A stretch of 64,000 nucleotides of DNA, from the NCBI GenBank assembly GCA_963780795.1, contig CAWADH010000008.1, forward strand, positions 62,001 to 126,000, in the 5' to 3' direction. The position numbers were made by a program, and so were the translations under genes. The notes under the pieces are model-generated. The model was not told the origin of the DNA, did no database searches, and saw only the letters and a program-made list of their open reading frames with translations. The DNA is from DATJGR01 sp963780795. Its GTDB lineage: Bacteria > Pseudomonadota > Gammaproteobacteria > Pseudomonadales > Azotimanducaceae. This document shows, in pieces, positions 58,821-64,000 of this stretch. Each line of letters starts with the position of its first letter. Position 1 is the stretch's first letter.

Positions 58821-59219
58821 TCAGAGGGGACCGACTTTGGCAGGTTTCAGTCCAAGCCAGGCTTCACCTTCGGGGCGTCCACGGAATACCTGCACGTCGC
58901 CGCCGCCGACGCCTTCGCGAAATCCCTGGAAGACCCGCGCGAGCCCGTAGCTGGTGTCGCTCGGTGCGATCAGCGCGACCTTGCGCGCGGAAAGATCCTC
59001 GAGCGCACGCGCCGTCATTGCGAGATCGGAGATCACTTTCGTGTCGAAGGAAGCCTCCGCCGACTCGCCGATGTCGACGAGCGCGCGCACGCACGCCTGT
59101 ACGCGGGGGTCGCGCGCGGTCGCGGCAGCATGCGCGCGCACCTCGGCTTCGCTGATGCGTCCGACCACGGTCGTGACGACGAGCTGCTGACTTTCATCGA
59201 TCCTGTACGTAATCGGCAT
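58821..59219 (-). CDS. SpoIIAA/STAS-like protein
   Basis: A 132-residue protein of the SpoIIAA-like branch: MPITYRIDESQQLVVTTVVGRISEAEVRAHAAA is the first strand-helix pair, then RALVDIGESAEASFDTKVISDLAMTA and VALIAPSDTSYGLARVFQGF. Members with this pattern are thought to act in stress or membrane association and lack the phospho-acceptor Ser of true anti-anti-sigma factors; none is clear here. Start at ATG 59219; a longer form from 59255 is possible. Confidence 0.68.
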   Translation of the reverse strand: MPITYRIDESQQLVVTTVVGRISEAEVRAHAAATARDPRVQACVRALVDIGESAEASFDTKVISDLAMTARALEDLSARKVALIAPSDTSYGLARVFQGFREGVGGGDVQVFRGRPEGEAWLGLKPAKVGPL

Positions 59220-59337
59220 TTCCACTCCATCGGCACCGCTATCGCGCGGCATCAATGCGGGCGCACGTCACGACATACAACGTCAGCACCGCAAATAGAT
59301 TAACGAATGTCGCGCGCTACCCTACAATCTCGCCCCT

Positions 59338-60771
59338 TTGCCGCGGCCGAGCCGCTGGTACCCGCACTTGCTTTCGAAGCTGCTGCCCCCGCAACAATTC
59401 TCCAAAGACCCTGTCGTCGATCGCTCGTTGCGGCATTCGATCTTCGACGGCATCACTTATTCGGTGATGACGGGTTCTGCCGAAAGCTACTTTTCGGCGT
59501 TCGCGATTCTACTCAAGGCAACCACCGCGCAGATCGGTCTGCTCGCGTCGTTGCCGCCGCTGCTCGCATCGTTCATGCAGCTGTTCTCCGCCTGGCTCGG
59601 TCGGCGCATCGGTCACCGTCGCCAGATCATCGTGTTCGGCGCGCTGGTGCAGGCGAGCACGCTGGTGCCGCTGACGCTGCTGCCGCTGCTGTTTCCGGAC
59701 GACGCAGTGCTGCTGCTGTTGATCTCATCCATCGTCTATTACGCCGGCCCGAACCTCGGCTCTCCGCAATGGAGCAGCCTCATGGGCGACATCGTTCCGG
59801 AAGCGCGCCGCGGGCGCTTCTTCGCGCTGCGCACGCAACTCGCGAGCGTTGCGAGTTTCCTGGCGTTGATCACCGGCGGCCTGATTCTCGAATTCTTCGA
59901 TTCGATCGGCGTCACGTATTGGGGATTCGTGGTGGTGTTCGCGATTGCATGCCTCGCGCGTTTCCAGTCGGCGTATCACCTGTCGCAGATCCACGATCCG
60001 CCGGGACACGTCGCTTCGCTGGAATCGCCGTGGCACATCGATCTGTGGCGGGCGATCCGCTCCACCGATCTCGTGCCATTCTCGCTGTTCTTCGCGAGCA
60101 TGCAGTTCGCCGTGGGAATCGCGTCGCCATTCTTCACGCTGTACATGCTGCGCGATCTGAACTTCAGCTATGTGCAGTTCATGATCAACTCGGCGGCGTC
60201 GGTGCTGCTGCAGTTCCTCACGCTGAACCGGTGGGGCCGGCTGAGCGATCTGTTCGGCAACCGGCTGATCCTGATCACCACGGGTGCAATCATTCCGATC
60301 ATGCCGACGCTGTGGCTGTTCTCCACCAACTACTACTACCTGCTCGGCGTGCAGTGCGTCAGCGGCCTGGTGTGGGCCGGCTTCAGCCTGAGCGCGTCGA
60401 ACTTCGTGTTCGACCTCACACCGCCGGAGCGACGCGCCACGCTGATGGCGGCGCACAACGTGCTCGCTGCGCTGGCGGTGTTCATCGGCGCGGTAATCGG
60501 CGGTTACCTCGGCACGCATCTTCCCAACGAGATCACTCTGTTCGGCAATACGCTCAGCTGGCTCAGCCCTCTGTACGGCGTGTTCCTGCTGTCGGGCCTG
60601 ATGCGCCTGGCGGTCGCGGCCGGATTCCTGCCGCGATTGCGCGAAGTGCGGCAGGTGCGGCCGATGTCGATGACCGGTCTGATCTTCCGCGTTACGCGGT
60701 TCGCGCCGGTGTCGGGACTCATCTTCGAAATCGTCGGTACGTTGCGGCGGAGGAAGAACGACGACGATTGA
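59338..60771 (+). CDS. MFS-type permease of unknown substrate
   Basis: A 477-residue protein with about 12 membrane helices. SIFDGITYSVMTGSAESYFSAFAI near the start, LGRRIGHRRQIIVFGALVQAS (the loop after helix 2) and MGDIVPEARRGRFFALRTQLAS are typical of a little-studied MFS subfamily. LSDLFGNRLILITTG is the equivalent loop in the second half. The start is read as TTG at 59338; an ATG only occurs inside the first helix region (MTG), so the exact start is uncertain. Substrate unknown. Confidence 0.8.
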   Translation: MPRPSRWYPHLLSKLLPPQQFSKDPVVDRSLRHSIFDGITYSVMTGSAESYFSAFAILLKATTAQIGLLASLPPLLASFMQLFSAWLGRRIGHRRQIIVFGALVQASTLVPLTLLPLLFPDDAVLLLLISSIVYYAGPNLGSPQWSSLMGDIVPEARRGRFFALRTQLASVASFLALITGGLILEFFDSIGVTYWGFVVVFAIACLARFQSAYHLSQIHDPPGHVASLESPWHIDLWRAIRSTDLVPFSLFFASMQFAVGIASPFFTLYMLRDLNFSYVQFMINSAASVLLQFLTLNRWGRLSDLFGNRLILITTGAIIPIMPTLWLFSTNYYYLLGVQCVSGLVWAGFSLSASNFVFDLTPPERRATLMAAHNVLAALAVFIGAVIGGYLGTHLPNEITLFGNTLSWLSPLYGVFLLSGLMRLAVAAGFLPRLREVRQVRPMSMTGLIFRVTRFAPVSGLIFEIVGTLRRRKNDDD

Positions 60772-60836
60772 CGCGCGGAGTTGACAGCTTTTCGGCCGAT
60801 TGAGACGGTACGGCAGAACTCACGCAGGGGAGCGCC

Positions 60837-61415
60837 GTGACCGCAGTTCAGGACCACGAAACCGTTTCGATCTATCCGCTCGATCAGAAGCAGATCGATG
60901 CGCTGTTGACGCAAGCCGGCGAATGCACGCTGAACTGGAGCACGAAGGACGGCTGGCCGGTCGGCGTCATCCATGCGTATGTGTGGCATCAGGGCCGCGT
61001 CTGGATCACCGCCGGCGGTCACCGGCATCGCATCTCGGCGTTGCGCCGCGATCCGCGCTGTTCGGTCGTCGTAAGCGCAGTGGCCGCGCCGAAGTCCGGC
61101 GTCGCCGGCGCCATCACGATCAAGGGCCGCTGCATCGTGCACGAGGATCAGCAGACCAAGGATTGGTTCTACGAATCGCTCGCACGCAAGCTGAATCCGA
61201 CCAGCCAAGCCGGCGCGAAAGCGTTCGAGCAGCGTCTCGACTCGCCGGTGCGCGTCATCCTCGAAGTGGTTCCGGTGAAATGGATCACGTTCGACGCCGC
61301 GAAGTTCGCGGCCGATACGGCCGGTACGTTGCGCGACGACCAGAAAGGGCCGCCGCTGAGTTCGGATGCGGAACGGTTGCCGCGCGAGCTGAAACGTCGC
61401 GGCCTGACCCAATAG
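60837..61415 (+). CDS. Pyridoxamine-phosphate-oxidase-fold (PPOX) protein
   Basis: A 192-residue split-barrel flavin/F420-type protein starting at GTG 60837 after GGGGAGC. GWPVGVIHAYVWHQGRVWITAGGHRHRISALRRDPRCSVVV shows the strand pattern and the basic residues that bind a phosphate-bearing cofactor. ITIKGRCIVHED and VRVILEVVPVKWITFDA follow. PPOX-fold proteins reduce or bind small molecules with FMN, F420 or haem. The ECF sigma factor gene follows after 84 bp, possibly in the same unit. Confidence 0.83.
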   Translation: MTAVQDHETVSIYPLDQKQIDALLTQAGECTLNWSTKDGWPVGVIHAYVWHQGRVWITAGGHRHRISALRRDPRCSVVVSAVAAPKSGVAGAITIKGRCIVHEDQQTKDWFYESLARKLNPTSQAGAKAFEQRLDSPVRVILEVVPVKWITFDAAKFAADTAGTLRDDQKGPPLSSDAERLPRELKRRGLTQ

Positions 61416-61499
61416 GCGTTTCAGTCGTGGCGCCCGCGCAGCGCCGTATCCTTTCGCGCCCGCCACCCGTTAATGTCCAAAGCCCGAGAGGTGAACGAC

Positions 61500-62483
61500 A
61501 TGACGGACGCCGACTCCAACTCCGCCTTCACAGTTCAGGCCGACGTGCGCGGCCCGTGGCGGCGGTACCTCGACGCGCTGGCACCGCTACGCCCGCAACT
61601 GCACCGCTATTGCTGCCGACTCACCGGCAACGTGTGGGACGGCGAAGACCTGATGCAGGACGCGCTGCTGCGCGTGTTCGGCCTGCTCGGCAAGATCGAT
61701 CGTGATCTCGAGAACCCGAAAGCGTATTTCATTCGTACCGCTACTCACCTGTGGATCGATCAGCAACGACGACTCGCGCTGCATCGGCAGTGGCAATCGA
61801 GCGTCGCCGGCGATGAGGACGGCGCCACTGCGACAGAGCAGCATGTGGAACTTCGACAAGCGGCCAGCGCGCTGCTGAAACGGCTGCCGCCGCGCGAACG
61901 CGCTGCCGTGCTGATGCGGGAAGTGCTCGATCTTTCCGCGAAGGACTCTGCCGAACTGCTGCAGATCACCGAAGGCGCAGTGAAAGCCGCACTGCATCGC
62001 GGACGCGAGAAGCTGCAGGCGGAGGGCGCCAACGAGGACACCGGGCCGGTGCCGTCGCCCGCCCTCGTCGACCGCTTTCTACATGCGCTGTCCACGCAGG
62101 ACATGGCGACGATGCAGGCGATCTGCTCCAGCGATCTCGGCGTTGAACTCGTCGGCGGCGCGCGCATCGACAACTTCGAAGACAGCAAGACGTTCTTCGG
62201 TCACGCGCACATGGTGTTCCCGCCGCAGTACGCCGAACTCGCGCGCATCATGGTGATGGGCACGGACCCGCACTGGCGCACGCACGACTATCACGGCGAG
62301 CGCATCGTGCTCGGCTTCCGCACCTTCGACGGCGTGGACGGCCTGAACGAGATCCACCGCATCGACGAACTCGACGGCAGGATCGCGCGCATTCGCTGCT
62401 ACTGCTTCGCGCCCGACACGCTCGCGGCCGTCGCCGCAGAAATCGGCGTGCCGGCGCACCGCAAACCGTATCGCAGTCCATGA
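61500..62483 (+). CDS. ECF sigma factor with C-terminal NTF2/SnoaL-like domain
   Basis: A 327-residue sigma factor from ATG 61500, which has GAGAGGTGA upstream; an ATG nine codons earlier (61473) is possible. Region 2 includes LTGNVWDGEDLMQDALLRVFG and YFIRTATHLWIDQQRR, region 4 LPPRERAAVLMREVLDLSAKDSAELLQITEGAVKAALHRGREKL. A C-terminal domain (about 200-325; LVDRFLHALSTQDMATMQAICSSDLGVELVGG ... HRIDELDGRIARIRCYCF) looks NTF2/SnoaL-like, as in ECF41 and related groups where the extension replaces an anti-sigma factor. The stop TGA is also the first base of palindromic-repeat copy 7. Confidence 0.88.
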   Translation: MTDADSNSAFTVQADVRGPWRRYLDALAPLRPQLHRYCCRLTGNVWDGEDLMQDALLRVFGLLGKIDRDLENPKAYFIRTATHLWIDQQRRLALHRQWQSSVAGDEDGATATEQHVELRQAASALLKRLPPRERAAVLMREVLDLSAKDSAELLQITEGAVKAALHRGREKLQAEGANEDTGPVPSPALVDRFLHALSTQDMATMQAICSSDLGVELVGGARIDNFEDSKTFFGHAHMVFPPQYAELARIMVMGTDPHWRTHDYHGERIVLGFRTFDGVDGLNEIHRIDELDGRIARIRCYCFAPDTLAAVAAEIGVPAHRKPYRSP

Positions 62484-62516
62484 GTCCCGGCCGGTGCCTG
62501 GTACCGGCGTTTACTC
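62481..62516. repeat. Dispersed palindromic repeat, copy 7
   Basis: Left arm 62481-62498, centre T62499, right arm from 62500, with core GGTGCC-T-GGTACC: one core base has changed. It begins at the stop codon of the ECF gene and forms a tandem pair with copy 8. Confidence 0.8.
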
Positions 62517-62555
62517 ATAAGTCATGGCCGGTGCCAGGCACCGGCCATGACTTAT
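62517..62555. repeat. Dispersed palindromic repeat, copy 8
   Basis: Perfect 19-bp arms (62517-62535 and 62537-62555) around A62536: ATAAGTCATGGCCGGTGCC and its exact complement. The best-preserved copy and the best statement of the consensus. Confidence 0.95.
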
Positions 62556-62570
62556 TCCAGCCGGAGAGGC

Positions 62571-63935
62571 TCAGGTGGACGCGAGTTGCGCGATCAGGCG
62601 CGGGTCGCCCGCGGTCCGCCAGAGACGGTAGGTTGCCGCCACCGCGACGAACGCGAGCCCGGCGGTCATGCCGCTCCAGAAGCCGTAGATGCCGAGCGGC
62701 TTCCACGACAGCCAGCCGAAGCCGAGCGAGCACGCGATCGGCACTGCGACGATCCAATAGCCAAACAGTGCGATCCACATCGGCACCTGCGTGTCTTTGT
62801 AGCCGCGCAGCGCGCCGATCGCGACCACCTGCGTATCGTCCGCCAGCTGATAAGCGGCGACGAAGATCACCACCGTCGCCGCGAGTGCCGTCACCTGCGG
62901 ATCGTTGCTGAACAGCGCGACCACGAAGAATCGGCCGAGCAGCAGCAGCGTGCCCACCACCACGGCAAACAGCGCCGCCGTTCGCAACGCCACCAGCGCG
63001 GCCAGCTGCGCCCGAGCGAAATCGTTGGCGCCCACGTTGAAGCCGACGCGGATGGTGGTCGCCATGCCCAACGCCAGCGGCACCATGAACGTCATGCCGT
63101 TCAGGTTGCCCACGATCTGGTGCGAGGCGAGCGTTTCGGGACCCAAGCGGCCGATCATCAATCCCATCAGCGAGAACGCGAACACCTCGGCGAAGCCGGT
63201 GGCGCCGATCGGCAGGCCGATCACGAAGAAGCGCTGCAGCACCGACCAGTTCGGCCACGAGAATTTCGCGAACAGGCCGGTGACGCGCACGAACGGCATC
63301 CGCGTGACCAGCAGCATGCCGAAGAACTCGGCCCACCACAGAATCGCGGATGCCCATCCGCAGCCGACGCCGCCCAGCCGGGGTATGCCCCAATGGCCGT
63401 ACATGAACGCGTAGTTCAAAGGCCACTTCAACACCAGCGCAGCGAGCGCCATGTACATCGCCGGTTTGGTATGACCCATGCCCTCGCACAGATACCGGAC
63501 CAGAAAGTAGCCGAGCAGCGGAATCGCCCCCCAGCTGGTCGCGTGCATGTAACCGATGGCGATCGCTTTCGTACGAGGCTCGATGCCGAGCTCGTCGTAC
63601 ACGAAGCCGACGTTGCTCCAGAACAGCATCAGCACCAGCGAGGCGAACAGCACGATCCAGAAACCCTGCCGCACGATTTCGCCGACCTCGCCGACGCGAC
63701 CCGCGCCGCGCAGTTGCGCAATGATCGGCGTTGCCGCCAGCACGAAACCGCTGACGAGAAACTGCGACGGCCACAGCACGTTCAGTCCGAGCGCGATTCC
63801 GGCCAGATCCGGCGCAGAGAGATGCCCCGCCATGATCGTATCCATGACGCCCTGTGCCATCTGCAGCAGTTGCGCCGCCATCAACGGCAACGCAAGCCGC
63901 ACCAGCGTGCGGAACTCTTCAGCCGACGCGCTCAC
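62571..63935 (-). CDS. MATE-family (NorM-like) multidrug exporter
   Basis: A 454-residue membrane protein with about 12 helices. LVRLALPLMAAQLLQMAQGVMDTIMAGHLSAPDLAGIALG and the equivalent start of the second half (FVIGLPIGATGFAEVFAFSLMGLMIGRLGPETLASHQIVGN) are the repeated MATE signatures. NorM-type proteins export cationic drugs or toxic metabolites using Na+ or H+. The GTG start at 63935 fits the family N-terminus. It converges on the ECF gene across the repeat pair. The remaining 65 bp to the window edge hold its promoter region and no further gene. Confidence 0.92.
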   Translation of the reverse strand: MSASAEEFRTLVRLALPLMAAQLLQMAQGVMDTIMAGHLSAPDLAGIALGLNVLWPSQFLVSGFVLAATPIIAQLRGAGRVGEVGEIVRQGFWIVLFASLVLMLFWSNVGFVYDELGIEPRTKAIAIGYMHATSWGAIPLLGYFLVRYLCEGMGHTKPAMYMALAALVLKWPLNYAFMYGHWGIPRLGGVGCGWASAILWWAEFFGMLLVTRMPFVRVTGLFAKFSWPNWSVLQRFFVIGLPIGATGFAEVFAFSLMGLMIGRLGPETLASHQIVGNLNGMTFMVPLALGMATTIRVGFNVGANDFARAQLAALVALRTAALFAVVVGTLLLLGRFFVVALFSNDPQVTALAATVVIFVAAYQLADDTQVVAIGALRGYKDTQVPMWIALFGYWIVAVPIACSLGFGWLSWKPLGIYGFWSGMTAGLAFVAVAATYRLWRTAGDPRLIAQLAST

Positions 63936-64000
63936 GATCGAACGCTCTAAAAAGGGGCGCGCATTCTGGCCGCTCCCTGTCGGTCCGGCAAGAGTGCTGG

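Noticed and set aside
1..64000. Prophage, integrative element, insertion sequence or antiphage defence island
   Set aside because: No integrase, transposase, phage structural gene, restriction or defence-type protein was seen; the only mobile-like sequences are the short palindromic repeats.
1..64000. tRNA or rRNA genes
   Set aside because: No T-arm consensus with matching acceptor stems or rRNA signature was found by eye.

Overview
The window is a high-GC bacterial chromosome segment, densely coding on both strands, with short intergenic gaps, many 4-nt stop/start overlaps and frequent GTG/TTG starts. Family content points to a free-living gammaproteobacterium, probably near the Steroidobacteraceae/Nevskiales and related hydrocarbon or steroid degraders. 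Pointers are a YdbH-YnbE-YdbL envelope operon, a rhombosortase beside a GlyGly-CTERM protein, a CYP153-type P450 with its ferredoxin, a Baeyer-Villiger type monooxygenase, several amidohydrolases and ECF42-type sigma factor modules. This placement is inference from families, not a database match. I saw no rRNA, tRNA, CRISPR, prophage or transposase.

Layout. 1-6 kb: end of a DUF1501 gene, then a leftward operon (LysM lytic transglycosylase, ydbH, ynbE, ydbL) for peptidoglycan and outer-membrane lipid homeostasis. 5.9-9.6 kb: a pectin-acetylesterase-like protein, a secreted peroxiredoxin, a small exported protein and an MFS transporter preceded by five phased direct repeats. 9.6-15.2 kb: an OmpR-type two-component system divergent from a PspA-like / membrane / VWA operon, with a CpxR-like GTAAA-N6-GTAAA box in front of each side. 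15.2-19.6 kb: frameshifted toroid-like gene, dinB, GNAT and LLM oxidoreductase. 19.7-25.1 kb: Gfo/Idh oxidoreductase, rhombosortase, GlyGly-CTERM metalloprotease, DUF6174 lipoprotein and hemN. 26.3-29 kb: a DGPF/ECF42 sigma factor module with VOC proteins. 29.1-32.8 kb: small unrelated enzymes.

32.9-38.4 kb is the most unusual locus: an orphan secretin-like lipoprotein with TPRs and two exported beta-rich proteins on one strand, an exported Cys-containing protein and a LuxR-type regulator on the other, with a G/C-rich palindrome between the divergent units and a related motif in front of the regulator. 38.4-42.1 kb: pssA and two amidohydrolases, one frameshifted. 42.2-42.8 kb: a higBA toxin-antitoxin pair whose toxin is frameshifted. 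42.9-45.7 kb: CYP153-like P450, ferredoxin and an amidohydrolase. 45.8-48.0 kb: a FecR/DUF6600 protein, followed by a 600-bp gap holding DnaA-box-like sequences and a strongly structured, terminator-ended region that may be an uncharacterised ncRNA. 48.5-64 kb: META-domain protein, two alpha/beta hydrolases (one fused to a winged-helix regulator through a membrane segment), metabolic enzymes, a flavin monooxygenase, an MFS protein, a PPOX/ECF pair and a MATE exporter.

Two features run through the window. First, a dispersed palindromic repeat with core GGTGCC-W-GGCACC occurs at five loci (eight copies, three loci as tandem pairs); one copy lies in frame inside a membrane protein gene and others supply or touch stop codons. 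Second, three genes carry an apparent single-base insertion, and a fourth (the pectin-acetylesterase-like gene) loses its expected stop in the way a +1 insertion would cause. The shared direction suggests either sequencing/assembly error or shared decay, and needs read-level checking.
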